From contig JAKUCV010004350.1 in NCBI GenBank assembly GCA_028386065.3, forward strand, positions 62,001-126,000: a stretch of DNA of 64,000 nt, read 5' to 3'. The notes under the pieces are model-generated. The model searched no databases, was not told the DNA's origin, and saw only the letters and a list, made by a program, of their open reading frames with translations. This document shows, in pieces, positions 44,490-56,823 of this stretch. Positions within the stretch are counted from its first letter, which is position 1, and every line of letters starts with the position of its first letter. A program made the position numbers and the translations under genes. Origin of the DNA: Turnera subulata (taxonomy: Eukaryota > Streptophyta > Magnoliopsida > Malpighiales > Passifloraceae).

Positions 44490-47374
44490 TCCCTTATTTA
44501 AGTAAAAATCTTTTGTCCATTCGTCAAATTTATCGTGAAAATAAGTGTGTTGCTCAGTTCACTAACTCCAGTTTCTGTTTGAAGGATCCGACGATCCGGA
44601 CCATTCTCTTTCACTCCGTTACTGGTGGCCCTCTCTATTCTATCTCCTCTCGTGATGGTTTCGTCGATTCTTCTCGTCTCCTTCCAGCCTTGTCCGCCTT
44701 CTTGTCCTCGCTACAGTTGTGGCATCGACGTCTAGCTCACTCCAATAATAATGTTCTATCTTTCCTTTTTACGAAAAGTCTTGTACCAGGACATGGTCAT
44801 GCTTCTGCTTCTATTTGTTGTCAAGCTTGTGAACTGGGTAAACATAATAAGCTTTCTTTTTCTTCCTCCATGACTCAATCAACTTTTCCATTTCAATTAA
44901 TCAATAGTGATGTTTGGCAATTCTCAGTTCTTTCCCATGCTGGCTTTCATTATTATGTTTTGTTTCTTGACGATTATTCTAAATATTCCTGGATGTATCC
45001 TATGAAACAAAAGAGTGAGGTATATCGTCATTTTACAACCTTTGCAGCACTTGTTCGAAATTAGTTTCACACTACTCTCAAGACGTTTCGGTCTGATGGT
45101 GTGGCAAATTTGTTAACAATGCCTTTTAGGAATATTTTTATGTTCATGGTATTATTCATCGTATTTCTTGTCCTCACACCCTTCAACAAAACAGGTTTGC
45201 CGAACGTAAACATCGTCATCTCTTAGATGCTACTCTTTCTTTACTTTTCCATGCAGGTTTTTTTTTGTTGTCTACATCATTAACCGCCTTCCTGTCATAC
45301 ACTTAAACTTCACCATTCCTCACCACCTTTTGTATGGTACCTTACCCCCACATATGATTATATCCGTATTTTTGGTTGCTTGTGTTTTCCTAATCTTTCT
45401 ACCACCACTACACATAATTGTCTCCTTATTCTACATCCTGTGTTTTCTTAGGTTTTGTCGACGGGTATAAAGGATATCGTTGTCTTGGTTTATTTTCTGG
45501 CCGCATAATCATGTCCAGGCATGCTACATTTCATGAGCATATCTTACCTACCACTCACCATGCATCTCCATTCCTATCATCTCAGTTAGGCAACTTCCTC
45601 AATCCCACCATAGTCATTCCTTCTACTGTACCATCTCCTCCTGTCTGGCCCCCAGCCCTCCCTCGTCTACATCACTCACTTTCTCCCTCTTCGGCAACCA
45701 TCTCTGAATCCCATCACCTACACCACCACCACCCCACCTCATGACCCGAGCCCAACATGGCATCACCAAACTTGACCAAAGTCTCAACCTCACCGTCGAA
45801 ACCTTTATCCCTTATACACCACACACCTATACTGAAGCCTCTCGATATCTTGAATGGAAACAAGCTATGAATGATGAGTGTAATGCATTATTACACAATC
45901 ACACATGGTACCTTATTCCCTCTCCTTCCCATCACAATATCATTGAGTGTAAATGGGTCTATCAGCATCAAATAAAATGCAAATGGCTTATTGGCATGGT
46001 ATAAAGCTCGCCTTGTTGCTCAGGGGTACACACAACAGCCTGGCATGTACTATACCGAAACCTTAAGTCCACTGGTTAAACCAATCACTATTCGCACTGT
46101 ACTTAGCATTGCTACTTCCTCTTCTAATTGGTCCATCCACAATTAGATGTTAAAAATCCCTTTCTTAATGGTACTCTCTCGAAAGAAGTCTATATGAGGC
46201 AACCACCAAGGTTTTGTCCATCCAGATTTTCCTCATCATGTCTGCTGCCTAAACTGTTCCCTCTAAGGCCTTAAACAAGCCCCTCGAGCATGGTTCCGTC
46301 GATTCTCTGATTACCTTTTATGCTTGAGTTTTATTACCAAGAAGGCACTCATCTATGTTTATCTTACATACCTAGACATTTCACATTATCTTATTATTGT
46401 ATATAGATGACATTTTAATTACAGGCAATTCCACTTCAGCTCTTCATGATATTATTACCAAGCTACACCAAGAGTTTGCCATGACTGATCTTGGCCCATT
46501 GAATTTCTTTTTAGGTATTGAAGCAACCAAGGATGCCTCTAGTTTACATCTCTCTCAAAGGAAGTACACTCTTGATCTTCTTCACCGTGCTGGTATGAGT
46601 TCTTGCATGCCGATCAAGACACCCGCTTCATCCAAAGTCAAGCTTACCCTTGCTAAAGGCATGCCACTTTCTGATCCCACTCACTACCGCAGTCTTGTTG
46701 GGGGACTTCAATATCTCTCGTTCACTCGTCTTGACATCATGGATACAGTAGGCCTTGTCTCCCACTATATGCATGCCCCTCGTGAGCCCCATTTGCTTGC
46801 TGTTAAATGCATCTTGCGTTATCTCCACGGCACAATTGATCATGGACTTCTCTTTCGCCCCTAACATCACTTCAATCTCACAGGGTATACTAATGCTGAT
46901 TGGGCCTCTTGCCTCGACACTCGACGGTCCGTTAGTGGTTACTGTTGTTTCTTGGGCACTCATCCCATCTTATGGTCCTCCAAAAAGCAACCCACCGTCT
47001 CTCGCTCCAGTGCCGAGGTAGAATTTCGAGCCTTAGCATCGGCCGTGGCTGATATTATCTGGCTTCGACAGTTGCTTCGCGAGATTGTCTATCCTCTATC
47101 TTCCGCCACTACCGTTCTCTGTGACAACCTGAGCACTACTTACATAGTTGTCAATCTTGTCCATCATGCTCGCAGCAAGCACATCAACATTGACATTTAC
47201 TTCTTTCGCAACCATGTCTCTTCTAGGGCTCTTTGTGTGAAGCATATACCTACTGACCATCAACTGGCTGATGTATTCACTAAAGATGCCAGTCATTCTA
47301 AGTTTGCTCGTTTTCGGTCCATCCTTTGCATCTGCTCAGCACCTGCTCGGATTGCGGAGGAATATAAGGAATAG
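44490..47374 (+). mobile_element. Decayed, 5'-truncated Ty1/copia element (element 2)
   Basis: A copia polyprotein remnant starting inside the region just before integrase (NLLSIRQIYRENK) and running to the end of RNase H. The 5' LTR, gag and protease are not present. Multiple stops and frameshifts show long decay. Imperfect repeats after the coding part (TATAAGGAATAGATTG at about 47363 and again near 47406) may be part of a 3' LTR, but no LTR pair or target duplication can be defined, so the right boundary is uncertain. Confidence 0.85.
44490..47374 (+). pseudogene. Copia 2 integrase, RT and RNase H remnant
   Basis: Open pieces: 44513-45064 with GAG_pre-integrase (LQLWHRRLAHSNNN), zinc-binding CCQACELGKHN and the start of the integrase core (INSDVWQ, FLDDYSKYSW); 45418-45744 with VFLGFVDGYKGYRCL, the integrase C-terminal motif missing from copia 1; 45741-46004 with the RT N-terminus (YLEWKQAMNDE, IIECKWVYQ); 46397-46864 with RT YIDDILITG and ALVGGLQYLSFTR-like sequence; 46952-47374 with RNase H (SKKQPTVSRSSAEVEFRALA, RSKHINIDIYFFRNH, HQLADVFTK). 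Intervening sequence is frameshifted or contains stops. Non-functional. Confidence 0.87.
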
Positions 47375-50234
47375 ATTGTATATAAGTCAATATCACTGTA
47401 TATCTGTATAAGGAATAGATTGCACGTAAGGCAACAATATCATTGTATCATTGTGTATCTGTATTATTCATGTTCTCCAAGTATATCATGTAATAGATCA
47501 ACAGGCCATTATACACTTTCTATAAGTTGTGCTATGACTAGCTGCATTTGCTTTAGAGAATTGACATATTGATGACTTGCAGTTAGAAATTTTGTTGTAC
47601 TTATGTTTTGTGATCAGCCCAAGTTATATTAGTTGTGCTTCATTACCAGCCAGGGGTCATATATGATTTACGATGTTAACTTTAATACTATGGGTTGTTG
47701 TGGTTGTGTGTGAAATGATGCTGCAATTTGAGTGGCACATATGTGATTACATTTTCATTTTGGGATATTGGAAGTAAATGGTTTTATTTTAGAAGAGGTG
47801 TATAGCCATCTGTAATATGTACTGATTTGCAAAGATACCCTATCAATCAATGAAGTGCATTTATAATTTGTAGACAAGTTTAAATTTTATCCTTTTGGTT
47901 TCATGTATGATTTGCTTATCCATTGCATCAATTTGGCAATTTTACTGCCGTTTAGGACTTGGAACTCTAGTTGTGGCACACCTAATTTTTTAAAGTCTTT
48001 ATCGTATTTCCTTGCATGTCTCATATGCTTCTTTCTGTTCTTACATACTCCTTCTCTAAAGGATTATTCGCTTATGGATCAGAAAATGAAAGCAATAAAA
48101 AGAGGGCACAGGCATCAAATCACGTGCCAGAGTCCTCCCAGGATTGTTCTTCACTCGTGTTAAGACGAAATTGATCCATATCGGTTGGTTCGATTTGTTA
48201 CTAATCCCATCTGGCCATGTACAAATGGTTTAAGTAAAATGCTGAAGTAGATTTTAGCTGGAGATTTTGGTGCCTTTGAACGCAATTTAATGGGTATGAC
48301 TGACTTGTTGTTTGAAGGCAATGAATTTTTGCCTTGGCTGTGGTATATTCTTGTCATAACTTTCTTTCATCTTAATGCCTACTTTATCCCCTGTTTGATA
48401 TTAAATCCATATTGTGAAATGAATTCAATTCCTAAAGATATTTTTGTCCATATATACATATTTATATAATAGCTACTAATACAAAAAAACAAGCTATTAG
48501 TAGCTATTTTTCCATGACCTTAGGCTATTTCTTTGAAGCTCCCCCTCCAACAGCAGTGCTGATGTTTTACTCATCATCTATTTCCCTGGATTTTCAATAA
48601 TGCGGTCTTGCATGTTGTTTTGTATTATTCAATGAAGTTCTGTATTGTTGACAGTAGGGTCATGTTTGCTCCTCATCACTACTAGGATTCATTAAAGTGC
48701 TGTGAAATTGAGCAATGATCCTAGCTCCTCAATGTTATGTTCATGAAACGTTTGTTAAAGATGAAAACTGTACTTTACTTTCAGAAGGGAATGGATCCAC
48801 ACCACCACTGAACCAATAACCATTTTATGAAATTGTTACCATATCATTTCATTTCTGGGAATTCCCATAACTTCAGTTCGTTTTCTTCACTCAGGTACGT
48901 TTGCCTCAAGTTAATTATATAGAGTAACAAACAAATCCGAGCTAAGTGATCTAATAATGCTACGGATTAGATTGGCGTGGAAACATTGGACACATACATA
49001 GCTATATGTTTCTTTTCTCACAGTTGTTACATTGTTTCACCCTTTGTTTTAATCAAGTTGGTCAGTCTAGTAAGTAACAGAATCTGTGAAACAGCTTCAC
49101 AAACTAGAACTAGCAATAGTATTCTAGAACGCAATTAATACAGCAGCATTAGGGGGGGTTGATGAAACTAGTATAGAGACTAACTCATAATGTTCACAGA
49201 TGTGCTGTAGGGTTGTAACAAGGGGGATTGGAGGAAAACTGCTCTTCTGGCAACAACAGCAACAAACCTAAAGAAGAACAGAATGCTTAGTGGCGCTAAC
49301 GAGAAGCAACAGCTGGGTTAATAAAACTAAGCACACTCTCTCGGATAAACGAATGTCATGATTTTTGCAATAGTGTTTCCATTTGACTACTGCTTGACCA
49401 AACAAATTACTAGCAAAAACCTTAGATCTTTTACAGGAGCGAAAAACACTCACTCCACCATCGGATAATGAGCCTACTAAGATCAACAGTTCATGCCTTC
49501 ATGGTATGTATCTGTCAGACTTTACTTGAATGATACCTTGCAAAAACATGAGAATGCTAATGTGCTCATTAAATCTGTGAGCAAGTTCACCGTATCTAGG
49601 GCAGCTTCTATTACAACTGGATATCAACTAGTCTAGGAAAAAGCACAATCCATATCAGGGCTTATAATTACTTGCAACATTAATATAATTATAACGTGAG
49701 ACGGGAGCAAGAAAGGTTAGTCATATGAAACATTGCCGCACAAACTGAGCTAGGCAAAAGCAACAGATGTACGCAGATAGCAGTAACTACTATACTCAAA
49801 ACAGAGCACAAATTAGAAGCCAACAGAATAAACATCAGCTATTGCTCTTTCCTTTTAGTACATGTTTTCAATGTTTAGGCAATTCAGCAACTAGGGACCA
49901 AGCAAGGGTGACGCATCGAGCCACAGGGAGAGATTAGTCCGGTAGTCGACTGGGATACTCTTCTAGCATCAAAAAAAACTAGGGACCAAGCAAGTTATAA
50001 GAGTAAGGGAGGATAAAGAAATCACATTGAATTACCGGAAGAATATTATCCAACTACACTAAACATCAAAGCAAAGTGCAAAGGAAGAAACAAAACTTCA
50101 AAATATATGACATTGGGGTCGACAAGTTTTGTAATGAAAATCTTGTGAAAACTAATTGCACAATGCTGAGGACATAGGCTCCGACAACATAGCAATCGCA
50201 TGCCAAGAGCATTTTCCTTGCTAGCGAAAAACAC
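47375..50234. other. Intergenic DNA, no gene recognised
   Basis: AT-rich spacer of about 2.9 kb between copia 2 and the 3' end of the nuclear tufA gene. Small ORFs lack homology. A SINE-like insert occurs at 49889-49994. Confidence 0.6.
49889..49994 (+). mobile_element. Short 5'-truncated SINE-like retroposon (70 nt)
   Basis: AACTAGGGACCAAGCAAG at 49889-49906 and 49977-49994 (18 bases, exact) flank a 70-base insert. The insert carries GCATCGAGCC, close to a Pol III B box (GGTTCGANNCC), near its left end, and finishes TTCTAGCATCA-n. This suits a tRNA-derived SINE truncated just before the B box. Its 3' terminal AGCATCA-n equals the tail of L1 element A, as expected of a SINE mobilised by that LINE family. 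Confidence 0.75.
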
Positions 50235-51650
50235 CTACTCAATGATGGTCGAAATAACACCGGCACCAACAGTCTTTCCTCCTTCTCTGATGGCAAACCT
50301 CATACCTTCTTCACAAGCAACAGGCACAATGAGTTCCACAATCATCTTAACACGATCACCAGGCATAACCATCTTTGATTCCTCATCCTTATCATTCATA
50401 ATTTGGGTCACCCTCCCTGTGACATCAGTAGTCCTCATGTAAAACTGAGGCTTGTACCCTGAAAAGAATGGGGAATGCCTGCCACCCTCTTCCTTCTTCA
50501 AGACATAGACAATAGAAGAGAACTTCTTGTGAGGAGTGATGGTCCCTGGTTTGGCCAACACCATCCCTCTCTGAATATCATCCTTTGTTAGACCTCTCAA
50601 CAACAAGCCCACATTATCCCCAGCCATGGCCTCATCCAAGATCTTCTGAAACATTTCAACACCAGTGACAATAGTACTCCTATTCTCCCTTATCCCTATA
50701 ACATCCAAAGTGTCCCCTACCCTAACAGTTCCTCTCTCAACCCTCCCTGTAGCCACAGTTCCACGACCAGTAATTGTAAAAATATCTTCGATAGCCAGCA
50801 AAAAGGGCAACTCAGTCTGTCTGACAGGAATGGGAATGTAACTATCAACAGCATCCATAAGTTCATAAATCTTATCAACCCATTGGTTCTCTCCTCTCTT
50901 AATAGCCGGGTTACCCATCAAAGCCTCAAGGGCCAAAAGGGCAGACCCGGAAATGATGGGTACATCATCACCAGGGAACTCATAAGAGCTTAACAACTCA
51001 CGCACCTCAAGGTCCACGAGCTGCAACAGCTCCTCGTCGTCTACCTGGTCCTGCTTGTTCAAGAAGACCACCATGTTAGGGACACCCACTTGCTTGGCCA
51101 GCAAGATGTGTTCTTTCGTCTGGGGCATGGGCCCGTCGGCGCCGGAGACCACAAGGATGGCCCCATCCATCTGGGCGGCGCCGGTAATCATGTTCTTCAC
51201 GTAGTCGGCGTGTCCAGGGCAGTCCACATGGGCGTAGTGGCGGTTCTCGGTCTCGTACTCGACGGTGGCGGTGTTGATGGTGATACCACGGGCGCGCTCC
51301 TCCGGCGCGGCGTCGATCTCGTCGTACTTTTTGGGGGCGCTGTTGCCCATGGCGGCGAGGGCCATGGTGAGGGCGGCGGTGAGGGTGGTCTTGCCGTGGT
51401 CGACGTGGCCGATTGTGCCGATGTTGAGGTGGGGCTTCGTCCTCTCGAACTTGCCTCTGGCGGCCCGGACGGTGAAGGAACGGCGGCGGGTGGTGGTGGT
51501 GGTGGAGGGGACGGTGGAAAGACAGGAGGAGGAGGAGAGGGTTACGAGTTTGGTGGGTTTTGTGGATAAGGAGAAAGTGGTGGAACTGTGGTGGTGGTGG
51601 TGGGTAAGTTTAATGGTGGGGAAAGGTGTAGTGGTGGTGGAAAGAGCCAT
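50235..51650 (-). CDS. Elongation factor Tu, chloroplastic (nuclear-encoded)
   Basis: The GTPase that delivers aminoacyl-tRNA to the chloroplast ribosome. An intronless frame of 471 residues, the usual size. A Ser/Thr/His-rich chloroplast transit peptide (about 1-62, with few acidic residues) precedes the mature start [11 protein letters not shown]. GTPase motifs: GHVDHGKT at 81-88 (G1), the RGITI switch at 121-125 (G2), DCPGH at 143-147 (G3), NKQD at 198-201 (G4) and the SGSAL segment (G5). Domain II contains the [16 protein letters not shown] signature, and the C-terminus reads [15 protein letters not shown]. The 5' third is much richer in G and C than the neighbouring DNA, and long antisense ORFs there are shadows. 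The start at 51650 is the first ATG and opens a typical transit peptide. Confidence 0.97.
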   Translation of the reverse strand: MALSTTTTPFPTIKLTHHHHHSSTTFSLSTKPTKLVTLSSSSCLSTVPSTTTTTRRRSFTVRAARGKFERTKPHLNIGTIGHVDHGKTTLTAALTMALAAMGNSAPKKYDEIDAAPEERARGITINTATVEYETENRHYAHVDCPGHADYVKNMITGAAQMDGAILVVSGADGPMPQTKEHILLAKQVGVPNMVVFLNKQDQVDDEELLQLVDLEVRELLSSYEFPGDDVPIISGSALLALEALMGNPAIKRGENQWVDKIYELMDAVDSYIPIPVRQTELPFLLAIEDIFTITGRGTVATGRVERGTVRVGDTLDVIGIRENRSTIVTGVEMFQKILDEAMAGDNVGLLLRGLTKDDIQRGMVLAKPGTITPHKKFSSIVYVLKKEEGGRHSPFFSGYKPQFYMRTTDVTGRVTQIMNDKDEESKMVMPGDRVKMIVELIVPVACEEGMRFAIREGGKTVGAGVISTIIE

Positions 51651-53090
51651 TCTTTAGGGAGGGAGAAGTGTAAAGTTTTGAGCTTTGAAAAGCAAAAGGA
51701 GAAGAGACGGGAGAGGAAGAGAGGGGAGAAGAAGATTGGGGGGATGGGTTTTGTTATCTACTTTGGGTTTGGGGGAGGCAAAGGAAGGGCTATTAGAGAT
51801 TTTATCTTCTTTGAGTGGCAGAGTGGAGTGGAGGTGAGGTTACAATGACTGGTGGTGTTATGGAAACTTCATCAAACAATACTTCAAATGGTCACACGTG
51901 TGATTGGAAACCCATGAATTTAGCAGTGGATCTATTTCAGGGCAATAGACAATAGTACTACACTTTTGCTCCCAAGTAGGATTCTTAAGCTTTTCAAGTT
52001 GACTTGAAGAGGGAAAATGAAACTGAAGTTGACTGATTAATGGTTTTTGTTAGTGGTTAAAATGATTATGTTCTGTTTTTTGAGTTCCAAAATAAAAATG
52101 ATTAATTGTTTTAGTAAAATTGCCTTGCCCATTTCATTAGTGGCTCACATTTGATGATGGAAGGTAGATAAACAAAGAAGGCCATGTTCCAGGAACTTCT
52201 AATCCAGCTGATGATGTATTGGAGTTTGTACTGTTGAAGAATTTAAGAAGTTTGGGCGTGAGGAAATAAGTAGGTTTCTGTAGATTATTGTGAGCTTCAT
52301 CTCAAGTAATTTTGAGGCTTATAATGCATGAGGGTTCCATATCAAGTGTTGTGTACTACTTTGTGGTGATAAAGAGAAATGACCTTGGGACGGCCTGTCC
52401 ATGTTGGAGCCACGTTGTTGATTCAGATCCTCCAATTCTAGAAACTTGGCAGTCTAATCCACCACAGAAAAAACAATGGATAACAATATGTCCATTTTAG
52501 TTGTTTCCCAATTTTTTTGGGGCGAAGTCGAGCAACAAACGCATAGCCAATTTGCCCCACTAGAAGCATATTATGGCTTGGTATATAACTCTTTCAAGTT
52601 CAAATGTTCAATGCCCGGACAATTCCATAGAATCACAAATGTATATGCCAATAATCATAATCCAGTGAAAGCCAGCAAAATTTGTCAATTGATCAGAAGA
52701 TAAGCCTAGAAAATTCAAAGGCCAATATCAATGTTATCTATTTTGTTATGAATCATTTGACTCACTGTATCTGACAACAGACATTATCAAAGATAAATGG
52801 TATTGCAAGACTGTAAGAAACACAACAGGGTAGAAAATGGAAAGTTGTCAAGCGCAAAGCTTAAGAAATAGTAAAAACTTGGTCAGGAATGACAATATCA
52901 ACTATGAAAGCAGCTGTTACGAAAACAGGTGAGGACCGCGTTACCCAAAATCACCATGGTTTTGTGGTAATGGCGTGTGCTTTGATCAAAAAAAAAAAAA
53001 CAGGTGAGGAGACCACTAGTTATCTGCCATTTTCCTCCAAACGTTCCATTCCAAGCACCCTGATGGGAAGAAGAAAATGAGGTCTCTAGC
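51651..53090. other. Spacer between tufA and the LPLAT gene
   Basis: Contains the tufA promoter region and the LPLAT 3' UTR. One retroposon-like insert (52922-53010). No other gene recognised. Confidence 0.6.
52922..53010 (+). mobile_element. Short retroposon related to the 32226-32552 element
   Basis: AAAACAGGTGAGGA at 52922-52935 and 52997-53010 flank a 61-base insert ending TTTGATCA-n. Its body (CCGCGTTACCCAAAATCACC, then ATGGTTTTGTGGTAATGGCG and TGTGC) aligns with the 3' part of both units of the dimeric retroposon (CCGCGTTTGACAAAATTACC, ATGGTTTTGTTAAATGGCGT). It lacks the upstream USE/TATA-like motifs. So at least two members of one family are in this window. Confidence 0.75.
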
Positions 53091-56000
53091 TCACTGTTCT
53101 TTCTGAGCTTTAGATCTGGCAGGCCTTGGCGGCGTGATTATCTTGCCAAGAACGAACAATACCAAGGGTACAATGGTCCCAACAAAGTATACACTAGCGA
53201 AGGCCGCAATAGTTCCTTGCAGTTCCAGCAGCTGTGTCAAAGAAGATGATAAGCATTAGACTTCTAATAAATCTTAGGTCTGAACAAGTTGCTTACGAGA
53301 GGAGAGTACTCACCATGAAACCAACGGCAGAATAATTTAGAACCAAAAGCGTGTAAGCAAAGTTCACGAACACAAGAATTTTCTTTATCAGAGTCATCTG
53401 TAAAGCTTGTTGCCATCTGTATATGACTGCTCGGATAGGAAAAATGTATCAATAATATTCTTGTTTTTGCTGCAGTACAAATAGCATAATAGTAGAAAGC
53501 AAGGGAAAAATGGCATCACAATTACCTCTGGAACCAGCAATCATCAATGCTGATTGTACAAAGAATATTAGGTACCCCGGATATACCCCCTGCAAATCAC
53601 AGATAAAAGATGAGACTAGAATATAATTGACAAAAGAAACACAAGAAAGATACAACAAAAGATGAAGGGAACCTAGGTGCACAAGAAAGCAGCACATCTT
53701 CATTGAGTGGTCAAATGAAGTATATTCTCTATAGCTATCTTTTTGAAGACAAAATAAAATACCGTGTAACTTCAGCAGTTCATAGGTGAAAGACAGATTT
53801 AGTAACTAACTATGAATTGCTAGGATAGGATCAAACCACTAATTATTAAAGATACTAAAGGTTGTAAAAGTTTGATATTTAAATAAAGATTGACTATTTG
53901 TTCTCTACTGGGCTTTTCGATTTGTACTCTGTTTCAGCACCATTATGTTGCAGTTTATCAGAAATGGGAAATAAAAAAAAATAGGCTTTATAATTGTTGA
54001 AATGGCCAAAGCCTAAAGGATCAAATGCAATTGGAAAACAAATTATTCAGGAAAACCAAAATGACATTAGCACACCAAGTAAAAGCTGCATAGAATTGCT
54101 GGGGGTCGATTAGACTGGCTAACAACACAGGAAGATTGTAATGTTCAAGGGTCTAGTATAAAACAGGCTTAGCTAAGCTGTCAGCAATTCTGAATTGAAT
54201 CTAGAACAAAGGGACTGAATACAAAATCCTTTCGCTAGCTGATAGCTATAATCTGCTTTGTCAAAACACAGTCGAGAAATACTGCCTGATTGTTAAGTAC
54301 CAAACAGGAGATTTTATACTTTAGCAATTGTGACATAATAATAACAAAAGCATGAGACATGAAAAGTCCATGAATGATCCGGAAACATAATAACAAGGGA
54401 TTATAGAAACAATTTTTGACTAATATAAAGCTGTAAGTGTACTCACATGCCAAACAGCACTGGTTGTCTGTGTCGCCAACAACTGGAAGAAACCTGGTTT
54501 CTTTCCCTTCTGAACAAGTCTCTCATACACATCTATAACAGGACAAGTAGCAAACAAGTTAGTCCTTCACAATTGGAAGCCATATCCAAAAGTATTTACA
54601 GAAAATGAAATGAATGGTCTATCCTCTCAGTCTGCTATTCACTATTGGATACTATAACCAAAAGAAAACCAAAAAAAAAAACTTGTTTTGGACTGAGTTA
54701 CTTCACCAAGCATGATTTCAATCCTAGTCAATACTACCAGAACAAACTACAAATTACAGCCTAGTTTCCATCTTGCTTATCAGCAAGATGGTTGGTTTTT
54801 TAGGTAATACACCATTTAAGATGCCTGCAAACAAATAACAGCCAAGGACAGGGAAGACAAGCTTGTTAGGAGATTGGTAACTCACAATGACGAAGCCAAG
54901 TGCTAACTTGTATGTTCCACACAAGTGGCAACTCTACTCCACTTTTGCAAAGCTCAACACCTAGAATGTCAACATTTTTAGCCCGGTCCCATCGTGGTTT
55001 TGGTGGAGACGAATCTGTCCATCCACTGAATCCCAAGCCAGAGACAATAACAGCAGCCTCTGAAATAGACCAGATGAAATAGTATTTCCACCGTGCTGTA
55101 AAGCCAGCCATATACTGATAACTCAACCGTTTCCAGAAACCCCATTCTTGATAAACCGGGTCAGAAAATTTGCTCAAGTTAAACTTTGGTATCAGATACA
55201 GAAACATGGCCATGCAGAGACCAGCTTGAAGAATAGCTCGAATTGTTGCAAAAAAAGGTGATGGTGTTGGTCCTGACCAAATCTGCAATCAACAAATTAA
55301 GAATGCTATTATTAGTTATTTTCATCAATGAAAGCATAAAATTTGCAAAAGTAAGCCTCTATGAAGAATATAGCGAGCAATTATAGATTCTGTTTTGGTT
55401 CCATTGTTTTTATTTATAATCAAATCTTCTCCACTAAACCAAAAGTTACAATAAGCTCAAGGTACCTACCCCCTTCCTTTCAGTCCACTCAAGATAGTCC
55501 TTCATTTCATAAACTGGACCAGCAAAGTGACTTCCACAGGAAAGGCAGTAACCAAAGTACTCAATCAATGAAGGCAGCTTGATCAATCGATTTCTCTTTT
55601 GAGCCTCCCGTAAATCTTCCTCTTTTAATAATCCATCATTGTAATTAATGGCACATGATATGACTTTGAGTGTTAACACCATTAAGGAACCTAATAAGAA
55701 AGAGAGTAGGTTCACGATTAAAGCTGGCATAGTAACAGAAACAATCTTCATAGCCATATATTCATTTCCACCACTGACACAAGTCGTTATCCATCTTCAC
55801 TTTCAATCACAGAATCCAAGGCATATAAAAAAAGGCTGAAATCATGCTTACCAGTGGCATCAATGCCTCCTTCCTTCCAAGCATCTCCACTCATGTAATA
55901 CACGTGACTGCACATAAGCACGGAAAGTCAACAGGAAACCCCACCCCATCAGGCATTCTAAACATTCGTCCAAATATTCTGCATAATTGCAGAGCTAAAG

Positions 56001-56823
56001 GTCCAGAAAGTAGAAAAGCAAACAACAGAGAAGCGACGTTGTCATTGTGATTCCTTTTAAAACAAAAATCATAATAGCAGAAAATGCAGCAGCACTCAAC
56101 AAAACAAGAACCGGAGTGGCCTTATCCCAGCAAGCGAGTATTGTTCTCCTCTTGGCATTTGTATGAAGAAAGAAAGTTTTAAGTGCTACATTTACATCAA
56201 ACAAATGCACACTACAAACAACCTAACTAACATAAGAGTATGAGAAGATGATTCAGTACAGAGACAACGAGCCCGTCGACTCACTCCGATATGCTCATTT
56301 ATCAACCAACAGAAAGCACATTTCCGCACTTCATCAATTACCCTCAACAGAAACCCAATTAACAAAAGCAATCAACAACCCATGTCAGATCAATCAAGCA
56401 ACAATTGACAAAACAAAACAACAATCAAACCAAAGAATAAGACTTTTAACAACATAAACACCCATCAATGAGTAAACGACTCAAGGATTTAATCAAAACC
56501 CAACGCAACAAGAGCACTTACCAGCCAATGAGGTAGGCGAAGCTCGTGACAAAGGTGAGGGTTCCGCAGTAAGGCCGAGCAAGGGCCATGAAAGAGTAAC
56601 TCGACAACATGGGCACCAAAAAATGGAGGATTGAAGAATACCCAAACGCGAAATAAGAGAGTATGGCCCCCGTGGCGAAGGCGTAGAGGTGCTTCCCGAG
56701 TCGACCCGGGACGACTCGGTGGAACAAACTGAGCGGGATCGTCGCCACGTAGCAGAGGAGGAACCGCAGCACGGGGACGGTTACCCCAATCGCGGAGGCC
56801 ATGGATTCCATGTCAAAATCCAT
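53091..56823 (-). CDS. MBOAT lysophospholipid acyltransferase (LPLAT1/2-like)
   Basis: An ER membrane enzyme that re-acylates lysophospholipids such as lysophosphatidylcholine with acyl-CoA (Lands cycle). Eight minus-strand exons (56522-56823, 55852-55907, 55470-55690, 54886-55282, 54447-54532, 53526-53589, 53314-53426, 53091-53231), all GT-AG and in phase, give 459 residues, close to Arabidopsis LPLAT1. Conserved stretches include VLRFLLCYVATIPLS, HVYYMSGDAWKEGG, SLIEYFGYCLSCGSHFAGP, QYMAGFTARWKYY and the MBOAT active-site pair: Asn316 in WNIQVSTWLRH and His354 in SAVWHG. Several membrane helices are evident, and the basic C-terminus (KAQKEQ) may be an ER signal. The ATG at 56823 (ACCATGG) is the best start. 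Head-group preference is unknown. Confidence 0.94.

Noticed and set aside
51090..51657. Long plus-strand ORFs (159 and 130 codons) overlapping tufA
   Set aside because: They are antisense to the GC-rich 5' part of the conserved EF-Tu coding sequence and are Gly/Val-rich artefacts.
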